Source: Mucilaginibacter sp. SMC90 (lineage in GTDB: Bacteria > Bacteroidota > Bacteroidia > Sphingobacteriales > Sphingobacteriaceae). Taken from it: a stretch of 64,000 bases of DNA. Shown piece after piece: positions 1 to 10,400 of this stretch. Below the pieces are notes generated by a model. That model ran no database searches. It was not told the DNA's origin and saw only the letters and a list, made by a program, of their open reading frames with translations. How positions within the stretch are numbered: the stretch's first letter is position 1; each line of letters opens with the position of its first letter. The stretch is from the NCBI RefSeq assembly GCF_022811725.1, contig NZ_CP094527.1:2108001-2172000 (forward strand), written 5' to 3'. Made by a program: the position numbers and the translations under genes.

Positions 1-1740
1 TTTGTCCCTGTCGCCAAATATCCAAAGCGTATTTTGGGATGAGGTAAAATGCAATGAGATCCCTTTTTGCTTTACTAATGACTCGTACGAAAGAATATGC
101 ATCCTGACAAGCGCAACCAGGTTCAGAGGGGCAAGGTTAACTTCCATTGATCTATTTTCAAGCTTGCTTAAATCCAATAATTGATTGATGAGTTGCAGCA
201 GACGGGATGCGTTGTTGAGGATGAGGCGGCTATATTGTTGAACCTCTTCATTGGCAGTTTTAGCTATTAATTCCTTTGCCGGATTAATAATGAGCGTTAG
301 GGGTGTTTTAAACTCGTGGGTAATGTTGGTGAAAAAGCGCGACTTTACTAAGTCCATTTCACGCAATTTATTGGTCTGTTCCCGGAGTTCGGCGGTACGC
401 AGTGCTACAATTTCTTCAAGACGCCGGGCTTCACCTGCTATCAATTCCCTTTTTTCGGCTTCTTGTGCAAGGGCCCGGGCCGATAATTTTTTTACCTCCA
501 GAAGTTTTGCGGTGAGGCTTTCATTAGTCCGGGCAAAGTTAAGGGCCAGGTAAAGCGATAAACAAAGCGGTAAAATTAATTCGCCGGTAGCCATAACCAA
601 TAAACGCAGGGAGTTGAGCTGATATGGCCACAAGCGAAATACATCATCCCAGGCAAAATAGTAAAGCAGTATAACTATAACTACACCGGCGCTTATGAGC
701 CATACACCCTTTTGCCTTTTTTTAATAAGTCGAAATACCGACCAAAATCCATCTAATATGAAAATGAAGAACAACTGCGAGAAATAATCGGTCCAGGCCT
801 CAATATGTTGTGAATACTTATAAATGTATGCGGCAAAATATAGCGTACTTACTGTAGTTAATACTATTATTCGCCAGCGGGGAATCCGGTTATAATCAAG
901 TTTGTACAGCAGCATCACGGCAGCCCACAACATGATAACCTTGCCATCGTCTATTACTGTTTGAGCAATAAATTGTATTGCTGGGGTATTGGTGCGGTAA
1001 AACAGGTAGATGCCTATTTCGTTAATACCGATCAGCAACACAAAAAGTGCATAGTAAAGATTCAGTTTTTGCCTGGGATAAAAAAGGAACAATAAAAGAT
1101 GTACAAGCCCTAAAATAAGCTGCGCCGCCGCGCACATAAGCATAAAATTGAAGCGCTGATTAGCTGTTTGTATTTTAGGCGCAAGCTGATCGTAGTTGCC
1201 TATCCATGTTTGGAAGCCATAAAAGTTAGCATATACCTCAAAAAAATTGGAATAGTGGATAGCGATGAGGTGCGGGCGGGTGTCTGCGAGCCATATAGGG
1301 ATGAGTTCCCTTCTTGCGCTCATGGCCTGCATTTCTTTTGCCGAATTACCAACCTTGCCGTAACCGCCAATAGGTTTGCCATCTAAAAAGATCTCCGAAG
1401 CGCCGTCATGATTGATGCGTAGTGATAGTTTTTTGTTTACAAGGTCGCTGTCAACTCTGATCCAGGAGCCGAACCAGCCGACTCCCCGCCAGCCGTGCGG
1501 TGCATTTTGTTTTCCGAAAGCTGTGTAATGCAACGTGTCCCAACCTGTTGTACTTGCTGCGTTTTGCTGATGTGCAGACAGTTTGCCGGCATGAAAATAC
1601 CAAAGCGAATCATTGAAATATATTTCGTTTTGTATCCCAAAATTTCTTGAATGTATCAGGGCGGTGTCTTGAGCATGTGCACTTTTAAAAGCACACAAAA
1701 ACACAATGCACCATAAAAGCGCATACCAACGGATGAACAT
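1..1740 (-). CDS. Sensor histidine kinase, 7TM type, C-terminus cut by window edge
   Basis: An open frame of 580 codons runs from ATG at 1740 to the window edge without a stop. Residues 1-24 are a signal peptide ending in AHAQ. Residues about 30-190 look like a periplasmic jelly-roll sensor with a GSWIRV segment, as in 7TMR-DISM receptors. About seven hydrophobic segments follow (roughly 205-410), then a charged coiled coil (about 415-465) and the HisKA H-box FTNITHEFKTPLTLI with phosphoacceptor His475. The ATPase domain begins but is lost at the edge, so I cannot tell whether a receiver and AraC output (hybrid sensor) follow. It probably phosphorylates a regulator in response to an extracellular ligand. 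The GH genes to the right are a possible but unproven target. Confidence 0.88.
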   Translation of the reverse strand, partial: MFIRWYALLWCIVFLCAFKSAHAQDTALIHSRNFGIQNEIYFNDSLWYFHAGKLSAHQQNAASTTGWDTLHYTAFGKQNAPHGWRGVGWFGSWIRVDSDLVNKKLSLRINHDGASEIFLDGKPIGGYGKVGNSAKEMQAMSARRELIPIWLADTRPHLIAIHYSNFFEVYANFYGFQTWIGNYDQLAPKIQTANQRFNFMLMCAAAQLILGLVHLLLFLFYPRQKLNLYYALFVLLIGINEIGIYLFYRTNTPAIQFIAQTVIDDGKVIMLWAAVMLLYKLDYNRIPRWRIIVLTTVSTLYFAAYIYKYSQHIEAWTDYFSQLFFIFILDGFWSVFRLIKKRQKGVWLISAGVVIVILLYYFAWDDVFRLWPYQLNSLRLLVMATGELILPLCLSLYLALNFARTNESLTAKLLEVKKLSARALAQEAEKRELIAGEARRLEEIVALRTAELREQTNKLREMDLVKSRFFTNITHEFKTPLTLIINPAKELIAKTANEEVQQYSRLILNNASRLLQLINQLLDLSKLENRSMEVNLAPLNLVALVRMHILSYESLVKQKGISLHFTSSQNTLWIFGDRDK

Positions 1741-1934
1741 ATTTGAAAAGATATTTCCGCGATACATGGGTTAACAACTCAATCTGTGATAGTCAAAAAT
1801 AATGTTTTGACATGGGGTTACCAATCATGAACGCTATTAACTGCCTATGGTTTTGGTAATTAGTATAAATACTGAGAAGAGGATAGGGAAAAGTGAGAAG
1901 GGAACAGAAATGAATGGCCGGGGCGTCAAAAAAC

Positions 1935-1967
1935 AAAGCGGGTACCTGGAAAAACAGGCCCCGCTTT
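1935..1967 (-). terminator. Intrinsic terminator of the histone-like gene
   Basis: Arms AAAGCGGG and CCCGCTTT (1935-1942, 1960-1967) enclose an inner CCTG/CAGG pair. Read leftward the stem is followed by a T-rich tract (GTTTTTTG). It sits 20 bases beyond the stop of the small leftward gene. Confidence 0.7.
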
Positions 1968-1987
1968 ATCTAAAAGATTTTTGACTG

Positions 1988-2167
1988 TTAGTTAGCAGCG
2001 TTTTTCTTTTCAGTAACTTCTTTACGGATATCCGTAGCAAGTACTTTTAATTGTTGCATTGCATTACGCAATCTTGTTCCGGCTGCTTTGTTGCCTTTTT
2101 CATAAAAGCTTGCTGCATCAGCTTCTGCTGCTGCAATTACTTCTTTCACTTTTTCAAAATTTACCAT
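1988..2167 (-). CDS. Histone H1-like (Hc1-type) small basic protein
   Basis: This 59-residue gene begins at ATG 2165-2167 and ends with TAA at 1988-1990. The product is helical, rich in Ala and Lys, and contains EKGNKAAGTRLRNAMQQLK, the signature stretch of the short Bacteroidota histone H1/Hc1-like proteins (usually about 58 residues). Family members are assumed to bind DNA or serve as small nucleoid-associated proteins; evidence for a precise role is thin. It is monocistronic: a consensus promoter lies just upstream and a terminator just downstream. The start is secure because it gives the normal family length. Confidence 0.85.
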   Translation of the reverse strand: MVNFEKVKEVIAAAEADAASFYEKGNKAAGTRLRNAMQQLKVLATDIRKEVTEKKNAAN

Positions 2168-2187
2168 TTTTTTATTTTTTAAGGCCT

Positions 2188-2217
2188 CAAATGTATGGAA
2201 TATAACTTTACAGACAA
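2188..2217 (-). promoter_or_regulatory. Bacteroidota-type promoter for the histone-like gene
   Basis: On the minus strand TACATTTG (2195-2188) matches the -7 consensus TAnnTTTG, and TTG (2217-2215) lies 19 bases upstream at the -33 position. The predicted transcript starts about 15 bases before the ATG. Confidence 0.65.
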
Positions 2218-2318
2218 ATGATAATACCTTCTCTTCTGCAAATTGACGGTTTAGTTGTTAGCCATAAGTTTTAAGTGTTTAAAATATAACAGATGACCTT
2301 TCACTTATTACTTCCGGT

Positions 2319-4721
2319 TTATTTAACGGCCCATTCATGTATTCCTGTTGAATTATCAACCGGCAATTGAATTTCCATCCGCAAAGCTGTAGTAGTTACG
2401 GGTTCAAATGAAACTACGTTGAAACTATCTTTACTTACGCTGTATGGTGTAGTGTTTTTAACAGGTACCCATTGGCCATCTTTTTTATACAATATCTTGT
2501 ATGATACCGGGATGCGGCAACCGCCCCACGGCCCGTCATCATACCAGTAAACTTTTGATTCGCTAACTGTATGTTCGGCATCAAAATCATACTGAACAAA
2601 TTCATTGGTGTTTTTAGCGGGCCACCAGTGCAGGTAGGGGTAATTGGTATCCTTTGAATCGGCAGGTTCGTACTGATCTTTTATGGCGGCGAACATCCGC
2701 ACGTTTTTTAACGATGCGCTTACTTTACTGGTGCTGGCAATGGTAGGTGCCGGTTTTGGTCGTACTGCCGAAGCTTCGTATGGGATCCAAACAGTCATTT
2801 CGCTTGGCCCGCGGTTAGCCCAGGCGTAGTAGGGGATAGCCTTTACCATTTGATCGGTTTGTAAAATACTGTCGGTTTTAAGCTGGCGTTTAGCGCTTTT
2901 GCCTTCAGTGCTGATCACATCAACACCGTTGAGCAGGTCGGCATGGTAGTTAGCATCGGCAATGGCGTTTTTGTTGATCAGGATGTTTTGCACCAGGCTG
3001 TCCTTGTTATCTGGACCTTCAAGGCAATAAACAATGGGGCCGCGCTCAAAGGCAAACCTGCCGCGGTCGTCCTTAACTTGCTGGTTAGCCAATACTTTTT
3101 CAGTTTCCATCGGCAATAAAAGCGACACCTTATCGCCTTTTTTCCAGGTGCGTTTTAATACGGCATAGCCCTTTTCGGTTTCAAATGATTTTGCCTGCCC
3201 GTTGATCATCAGCGTAAGCGGGAAGGATTTTTTATCCATAAAAGTGTACAGATCGCCAGGTACAGGTTGTTGCTTTGCCCAGCCCGGGATACGTACCCGT
3301 AATGTAAATTCGCCGGTTTTATCAGGGTTAACGGTAATATCAACCCTGCCTTTCCACGGATAGTCTGTTTGCTGTACAATATTCACATTACCCCCGGCAA
3401 GTTTGATATTACTTGAGTTGCTCATGAACAGGTTAATGTACAGGTCGTTTTTGTTTTTAGCATAAACGTAGCCCGGCAATGATGGTAAAAAGCGGGTCAT
3501 GTTGCTGATACAGCAGGCACAGCTGATCCAGGCGCTGCGCTGATGCTGGAACATAGACGCCAATGGATTAGGGTAAAAGAACCTGTTACCGCTTAGCGAT
3601 ACGCCTGAGAGCAGGCCGTTATAAAGCGTTCTTTCAAGTACGTCGATATATTTTGAATCGCCATGCAATAAAAACATCCTGTTGTTCCAGTAAACGTTAC
3701 CAATGGCGGCACAGGTTTCGGCATAGGCCGACATGTTAGGCAGTTGATATGCATCGCCAAAAGCTTCGCCTGCACCGGTTGCGCCAATGCCGCCGGTTAT
3801 ATACAATTTTTTAGTTACCACATCGCTCCAGATATCGTCGATAGCTGCCAGGTATTGGGTGTTACCTGTGAGGGCAGCAATATCGGCCATGCCGGTATAC
3901 ATATAAGCGGCGCGTACTGCGTGACCTTCGGCCTCGTGCTGGTCAACTACTTTTTTATCGGCCTGGTTGTAGGCATCGCCTTTAGGGCCGCGAACATCTA
4001 AAAAGAATTTAGCCAGATCAAGGTATTGCTTGTTGCCGGTAACACGGTACATTTTTGACAGACCGATCTCCACTATCTGGTGACCCGGATATTCTTCAAT
4101 TTTGCCTGGCCCGAAGGTTTTAACCAATAAGTCGGCATTTTTTATGGCAATGTTGAGCAGTGTGCGTTTGCCGGTTGCCTGGAAGTGGGCAACGGCTGCT
4201 TCATACAAATGGCCGCAATCATACAGCTCATGGCTCAGTATTTCTTCATTTACCCAACGTTTAGCGCCAATCCATTCATGTGGTTTTTTGGCGTTTACTG
4301 TGCGGAAGGTGTACAGGTAACCATCGGGCTCCTGAGCAGCGCCAATAATAGTGATCAGGCTATCTATAGCTTTATCAAGCTGAGGGTTCTTTTTATTTTG
4401 CATAGAGTAAGATGCCCCCTCAATGGCCTTGTACACATCTGTATCATCAAAAGGAAACTCACTTAACTTATCGCCATCAAGTTTTTTTGCTGCACGTAAA
4501 AAGTTGTCCATGCGGCCGTTGGCTTTGCATTGCGCCAGCACATACGGAATGGTAACCGTAGCGTTTACCTCCATTTTTGGCTGCCAGAAGTTGTCGTTTA
4601 CATGTACGCTGGTAAAGGCAACCGGCTGAATTGGGTAATCCTTTTGCTGCGCCAATAACGGACTTGTAAGTGTTGCCAGCGACAACGCAAGCATGCCGGC
4701 AACTTTTTGTTTATTGATCAT
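2319..4721 (-). CDS. Secreted GH127 beta-L-arabinofuranosidase
   Basis: An 800-residue enzyme with signal peptide 1-25 (ends LLAQ). Residues about 30-430 are the alpha/alpha barrel of the DUF1680/GH127 family, followed by beta-sandwich domains and a C-terminal discoidin-like jelly roll (about 690-800). GH127 enzymes such as bifidobacterial HypBA1 use a Zn site of one Glu and three Cys, one Cys being the nucleophile. Here E335, C337 and the vicinal pair C403-C404 supply this set. The family removes beta-1,2-linked L-arabinofuranose, notably from hydroxyproline-linked arabinosides of extensin. It lies 26 bases after the GH146-type gene, so the two are probably cotranscribed. The linked hydroxyproline pathway supports the substrate guess, which remains an inference. 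Confidence 0.88.
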   Translation of the reverse strand: MINKQKVAGMLALSLATLTSPLLAQQKDYPIQPVAFTSVHVNDNFWQPKMEVNATVTIPYVLAQCKANGRMDNFLRAAKKLDGDKLSEFPFDDTDVYKAIEGASYSMQNKKNPQLDKAIDSLITIIGAAQEPDGYLYTFRTVNAKKPHEWIGAKRWVNEEILSHELYDCGHLYEAAVAHFQATGKRTLLNIAIKNADLLVKTFGPGKIEEYPGHQIVEIGLSKMYRVTGNKQYLDLAKFFLDVRGPKGDAYNQADKKVVDQHEAEGHAVRAAYMYTGMADIAALTGNTQYLAAIDDIWSDVVTKKLYITGGIGATGAGEAFGDAYQLPNMSAYAETCAAIGNVYWNNRMFLLHGDSKYIDVLERTLYNGLLSGVSLSGNRFFYPNPLASMFQHQRSAWISCACCISNMTRFLPSLPGYVYAKNKNDLYINLFMSNSSNIKLAGGNVNIVQQTDYPWKGRVDITVNPDKTGEFTLRVRIPGWAKQQPVPGDLYTFMDKKSFPLTLMINGQAKSFETEKGYAVLKRTWKKGDKVSLLLPMETEKVLANQQVKDDRGRFAFERGPIVYCLEGPDNKDSLVQNILINKNAIADANYHADLLNGVDVISTEGKSAKRQLKTDSILQTDQMVKAIPYYAWANRGPSEMTVWIPYEASAVRPKPAPTIASTSKVSASLKNVRMFAAIKDQYEPADSKDTNYPYLHWWPAKNTNEFVQYDFDAEHTVSESKVYWYDDGPWGGCRIPVSYKILYKKDGQWVPVKNTTPYSVSKDSFNVVSFEPVTTTALRMEIQLPVDNSTGIHEWAVK

Positions 4722-4747
4722 GATATTCAGTTTCTTTTAATTAAAAA

Positions 4748-7117
4748 TTAGTTTTTAACCATGCGTGTGCCATAAACCGGGCCCGCGCTATTTTCTTTTT
4801 GAGGCAGCAGTTTTACAGTTACTTTTAGTTTGCCTTTAGTTAACTCGATAGGGAGGGTGTAGCTGATATCATAAAAACGGCTTTCCTTGTACTGGTTCAG
4901 GTCTTCGGTAGCCAGTTTTACGCCATCAATCATGATGTCAAATTTTCTGCCGCGGTTATCCATACCCCAGTAAGTATTAATGAGGGTATTTTGAGCGTTG
5001 GCGTCAACCTTCATTTCGTATTGCAGGTAGCCACCGTTCTCTGTCGATCTCCATTTCTTTTGGTGGTCTTCGCCGGTAGTGGCGTTTTCGCTTGTGAAGT
5101 TATGGTCGCGTTCAGGTTGCATTTCGCCTAAGCGCACAATATCCATGGTACGGGCTTCCAGTTCCTGTTGCTTTTTCCTTTGCTCCTCATAGGCTTTTTG
5201 TTGTACTACCCAGGTTTGCGGCGTAAACACATCCCAGTAAATAGAATAGTATTGGTTTTGAGTTTGATTGAATGGGATCAGGGTAACTTCTTCAGGTTTT
5301 GAAATATTCACCGTGCGGAAGCTTAACTGTTTTTTATCAATCATCTGCAGCCATTGGTTAGGGTCTGTTTCGCTGGTCACAAATACCGGAACGCCTTTTA
5401 ACGGATCGGGCTCGGTGTTACCTAATACGCCCGCAAGCAATACCGGGCCGTAAAATACGGCACGCCTGTTGGCATTATCAGGCATGGCTTCGGTGTAAAG
5501 TTTTTCGGGCGTAGTGAATTCAATTTTGTCGTTGTTGTTCCATTTGCGGTTTAAAATTATGTAGCCCTGATCGTCCGTTGTTGCCGTTTGCGCTTTTCCG
5601 TTGATGCTGATGCTGGCATTTGCAGTCCATTTTGGTTTACGGATGCGGATAGCCAGCGTAACCGGTTTTTTGGTGTTTACACTAAATGAGATGTGATCAT
5701 CATTAGGGAAACTGCTTTCCTGCTTTACCGATAGGCCTTTTGATGCCCAGTTAAGCACCGATGGGATGAACAGGTTCACATATAAACTACCATCAGCCCC
5801 TTTAAAATAAATGCTTTCGTTGTATTTAACGTGATTTTCCATGCCCGAGCCAACGCAGCAAGTAAAATCATCAAAAGGAGTACTGTAATGCTTGGTGCCG
5901 CCCATCCTTAAGGGCACAAAGTAGCACATCATGCCGTCAGCATGGTTTTGTGAGGCAAGGATGTGGTTATACAACGCTTTTTCATAATAATCCATCAGCA
6001 TAGCCGAAGGCTCAACTGCAAACAAATGCCGGGTTAATTTCAGCATGTTGTAGGTGTTGCAGGTTTCAGTTGTGTTTTCGGTAAGCTTATCATTAAGCTT
6101 ATCTGCATCGCTCAGGTACTCGTAATTGCTGTTACCGCCTGTAGCATAGGAGTGGTGGTTAACAATAGTTTCCCAAAAAAAATCGGCAATATCTTTGTCC
6201 TTTTTATCGCCGGTAAGCTCATACCTGCGGGCACTGGCTATAATTTTCGGGATCTGGGTGTTGGAGTGCTTGCCCGGCAAAATATCCTGCCGTTGTGAAA
6301 GGGGATCAAGGATCTTTTTATCGTAGAACTTATAAGATAGCCCGAGATATTTTTTATCACCTGTAATAGCATATAAATTGGCAAGCGTTTCGGCCATTCC
6401 TCCGTACTCGCACAGGAGCATTTTTTGCAGTTTTTCGTCATCAAGGTTCTTGATGGTTTCGCCCGTCCAATCGGCCATGCCTTTGCATACTTTCAGGGCC
6501 TCTGCATTATTGCAATATAAATAGGCATCCAGCAAGCCACCCATAACCTTATGTACAGTATACCACGGCGACCAGCCACCATTTAAATCAAAACCACGTG
6601 AACGGATATCGCCTTTGGCAACCTCGGCCCAAATGGTATCTTCTTTAGGGATGGCACCTACATAACCGGTTTTACGGGCTACCTGGCATTCATCAAGCTC
6701 TTTAACTATATAGTTTACACGTTTTAAAAATTCCGGATCGCGGGTTGATGCATAATGCATGGATATAGCCGACAGGTAATGGCCCAGCGTATGCCCTGCC
6801 AAACCCGATGATTCCCAGCCTTCATACATTTTACCCTTAGGCTTAAGGCCCGAGTGTGAGCGGAAAGCCGAAAGTAACCTGTCTGGTTCTATTGATAGTA
6901 AATATTTAACATCAGCATCCATTGCTTTTTTAAAAGGGCTCTCCAGTAATTGAACATCCTTTAAGTTAAAAGAGTAAGCTTTAACCGGCACTACTGGTTT
7001 TATTTTTATCCGGGCATCGTTCCATTCGGGTACGTATGATTGCGCCTGTATAGTTTGTGCCCCGGCTAAGCAGGCCGCGAGGCATAAGTTCAATTTAAAC
7101 CACTTTTTTATTAGCAT
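4748..7117 (-). CDS. Secreted GH146-type (DUF1680) beta-L-arabinofuranosidase
   Basis: A 789-residue protein with signal peptide 1-25 (ends TIQAQ). The catalytic region opens with FNLKDVQLLESPFKKAMD and contains LAGHTLGHYLSA, both typical of the GH127-related branch classified as GH146. E351 and C353 (TETCNTYN) and the pair C420-C421 (FTCCVGSG) match the Glu/Cys zinc-thiolate centre of these enzymes. A C-terminal beta-rich region (about 640-789, DUF4986/DUF6805-like) follows. GH146 enzymes release beta-L-arabinofuranose. It is the first gene of a leftward pair with GH127 and is divergent from susC, sharing a 347-base spacer. Assignment to GH146 rather than GH127 rests on motif memory, so the subfamily is less certain than the fold. 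Confidence 0.85.
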   Translation of the reverse strand: MLIKKWFKLNLCLAACLAGAQTIQAQSYVPEWNDARIKIKPVVPVKAYSFNLKDVQLLESPFKKAMDADVKYLLSIEPDRLLSAFRSHSGLKPKGKMYEGWESSGLAGHTLGHYLSAISMHYASTRDPEFLKRVNYIVKELDECQVARKTGYVGAIPKEDTIWAEVAKGDIRSRGFDLNGGWSPWYTVHKVMGGLLDAYLYCNNAEALKVCKGMADWTGETIKNLDDEKLQKMLLCEYGGMAETLANLYAITGDKKYLGLSYKFYDKKILDPLSQRQDILPGKHSNTQIPKIIASARRYELTGDKKDKDIADFFWETIVNHHSYATGGNSNYEYLSDADKLNDKLTENTTETCNTYNMLKLTRHLFAVEPSAMLMDYYEKALYNHILASQNHADGMMCYFVPLRMGGTKHYSTPFDDFTCCVGSGMENHVKYNESIYFKGADGSLYVNLFIPSVLNWASKGLSVKQESSFPNDDHISFSVNTKKPVTLAIRIRKPKWTANASISINGKAQTATTDDQGYIILNRKWNNNDKIEFTTPEKLYTEAMPDNANRRAVFYGPVLLAGVLGNTEPDPLKGVPVFVTSETDPNQWLQMIDKKQLSFRTVNISKPEEVTLIPFNQTQNQYYSIYWDVFTPQTWVVQQKAYEEQRKKQQELEARTMDIVRLGEMQPERDHNFTSENATTGEDHQKKWRSTENGGYLQYEMKVDANAQNTLINTYWGMDNRGRKFDIMIDGVKLATEDLNQYKESRFYDISYTLPIELTKGKLKVTVKLLPQKENSAGPVYGTRMVKN

Positions 7118-7464
7118 GATAATTTTGTGTAACTGTAAGAATAAGTTTCAACTAAATTAGTGTGCTTTGCACAATTATTTTGAATAATATTTTGCAGTTG
7201 ATAGCAGGATTTTATCCGCTTTTTTAACGCAACGGCTTTTTAAAGTAAGTTTTTTAACAGCCTTGAAAGTTAACTGTCAGGATATTAACGTTCTGTCGGT
7301 TATTTATATAAATATAACAGCAAATTAATGCTATTGTAACAGGAATGTTAAGATATGGGTATTATTGGCAAATTTCATAAAAAAATAAGGGGAGGTGTCC
7401 GGATAGTTTTACGTGGCTGGAATACAGCGTGTAATACATAGTCATTAACCCCAAATTTTAATTT
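7118..7464. promoter_or_regulatory. Divergent promoter region between arabinofuranosidases and susC
   Basis: This 347-base AT-rich spacer has to hold the promoters of both divergent operons. I found no clean TTG-N19-21-TAnnTTTG match on either strand and no long inverted repeat, so the transcripts probably depend on activators. Confidence 0.45.
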
Positions 7465-10400
7465 ATGAAGTTTAAACAATTACTAAAGAGGTTTATGTTG
7501 CCTTTACTAAGTGTGTTTGTGTTTTGTTACAGCACGTATGCACAAACAGTAACACTAAAAGGAAAGGTAACCGACGAGAAGGGCGAGCCTATAGCCGGCG
7601 CTTCCGTTAAGATAAAAAATACAAACATAGGCTCCGTTACCGGTGGTAGCGGCATGTTTAGTATTAATTATACCGGGCAGGGTACATTAGTTGTTAGTGC
7701 TATCGGTTTTACCGCGCAGGAAATTAAGTTAACGGGCCAGGCGCAGGTTAATATAGCTTTAGCCGAGGATAATAAAGTACTGAACGAAGTAGTTGTTACC
7801 GCGCTGGGCATAAAACGCGATAAAAGGATCCTTACTTACAGTTCGCAGGAAATAAAAGGGGAGTCGCTTGCACAGTCAAAGGAGCCCAACCTGGTAAATG
7901 CCATTGCGGGTAAGGTTGCGGGTGTTCAGGTAACAAGCTCATCCGGAACGCCAGGCAGTTCGGCAAGGATCGTGATCAGGGGAGGTTCTTCATTTTATGG
8001 AACCAACGAACCTTTAATGGTTATTGATGGTATACCTGTAGATAACTCAGAAACTGGTAGCCTTAATTCGGGGCCGGGTACAAACAGGATTGCCGACATT
8101 GATCCATCGATCATTGCCAGCATGAACGTATTAAAGGGTGCAGCAGCTACAGCCTTATATGGTTCAAAAGGCGCTAATGGTGTTGTTATCATCACTACAA
8201 AAAATGGTGCCTTAAACAAAAAACCACTGATCACATTTTCTTCTGATTTTTCTTTTGAAAACCCGCTATTGCCGCAAATTCAAAGCAAGTATTCATTAGG
8301 TAACAACGGAATTTATTTTGACGGCGAAACTAATAAAACAAGTACCTCATGGGGGGCCGAGATGGATACCCTCAAAATAAACGGACAGCCGGCTAAAACA
8401 TACAATCAATCTGATCTGTTTTTTAAAACCGGTCATACTTACAACAATACCGTAAACATAGGGGGGGGAGGCAGTAATTCTACTTACCTGGTATCCTACT
8501 CTAATTTTAACCAGCAGGGTACTGTGCCAACAACCCAGTTTTTACGCAATACATTTTTTGCAAAGTACAGTGCGCAGGTGCTCAAAAACCTGAATACAAC
8601 ATTTCAGTTAAATTACTCCAATTCACAAAACGACAGGCTGCCCGAAGGCTACGCGCTTGAAAGCCCGGTTTGGACAGTTTTTACAGCACCGGTTTCATAC
8701 AACCTGCAACCGTATCTGAATGCCGATGGCTCTCAGCGTTTATTCCGTTTCTCCAGGAATAACCCGTACTGGGTTTTGGATAACATCAAAAACCATTCGG
8801 GCGTTAACAGATTTTTACCAACCTTCACTGCCGATTATAAACCTTTATCATGGTTAACAATTACTGAAAGGTTTGGTGCCGATGTTTATACCGAAATGGA
8901 CAGGTACCATGAATCAACCGAATCGGTATCAAACCCTAATGGCAGGCTTGTAGATCAGAATATTAACTATCGCCAGTATAATAATGACCTGTTGATTAGT
9001 GCAAACAAACAATTTGGTGATTTTAATATAGACGTAGTATTAGGTAATAACCTGCTTTCAAGCTATTCAGAAAATACTTACGCAAACGGTGTGGGTTTAA
9101 CCGTACCTGGTTTGTATAATATGGCTTCTGCATCAACGGTTACTTACAAAGAAGGCTCATCATTGCAGCGTAAGATCGGCTTCTATCTGCAATCAAATAT
9201 CGAATACAAGCGCTTCCTGTTATTGTCGTTAACAGGCAGGTATAACGGAAACTCGGTGCTGTCAACAGCGCATAACTTTTACCCTTATGGCTCTGCAGCA
9301 GGCAGTTTCATATTCTCAGAGTTTTTTAGTCCCGAGTTATCAAAGGTGATGAACCTGGGTAAGGTAAGGGTATCATACGGTACGGTAGGTAATGATGGCA
9401 GCATTGGCGCGTATGGTTTGTTAACACCGTATAACATTGCTACTATACGAAACCTTGCTTTCCCTTACGGCGGGCAGGCGGGCTTTTTAATCAGCGATGT
9501 GCTTGGTAACCCAAATCTTAAAAATGAGCGTATCAATGAATTTGAAGCGGGTTTCGAAGCCGGTTTCTTTAACAACAGGATCAGTCTTGAGGCATCATTT
9601 TACAGTAAAAAAACAATTGATGGTATCATCCCGTCAGTAGCACTTGCCCCATCAACAGGGTATGCTTATACAAGCGTAAACTCTGCAGTAATGCGTAACA
9701 GGGGTATCGAAGTATTGTTAAGTGCTACCCCGATAAAAAGTCGCGATTTTAACTGGGACCTTACCTTGAACTTTACCCGTAACAGGAATAAAGTGCTGGC
9801 AATTTATAAAGACCTGAATCAGTTGGGCAACGGCTTTACCAACATTATTGTTGGCCAGCCGTACGGTGTTATCTATGGCACCCGTTATGCGCGCAACGCT
9901 GCAGGTAAATTACTTACAGATGACTCCGGTCTTCCGTATGCTGATGATAACCAAGGTATAATAGGTAATATCAATCCTAACTGGCTTGGCGGTATTAATA
10001 ACAACTTCAGGTATAAGCAATTTAATTTCAGTTTCTTTTTTGATATCAAACGCGGCGGCGATATCCAGAATAATGTTGATGGGTACGGCTACTTTTATGG
10101 TACGCCAAAGGTTACAGAAAACCGTGGCTTACGAGTTGTAGATGGTGTAAATGCTACTACCGGTCAACCTAACACGGTGGCTGTTAATGGTCAGGCCTAT
10201 TATCAGCGTGCAAACAGCGTATTGGAGTCTGTTATTCAGGATGGCAGCTATGTTAAACTGCGTAACGTTAGTTTAGGCTATACCTTAAAACCATCATGGT
10301 TAAGCAAAAGCCCATTCAAATCGGCAACATTTAGTGTAACCGGCCGTAACCTCTGGATCCATGCGCCGCACTTTACCGGCGGCGACCCGGAAGTTAGTTC

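Noticed and set aside
8461..8470. Run of eight G in susC as a possible phase-variation tract
   Set aside because: The frame is intact and the tract encodes part of an IGGGGSNS loop; a single tract in mid-gene with no alternative frame is weak evidence.
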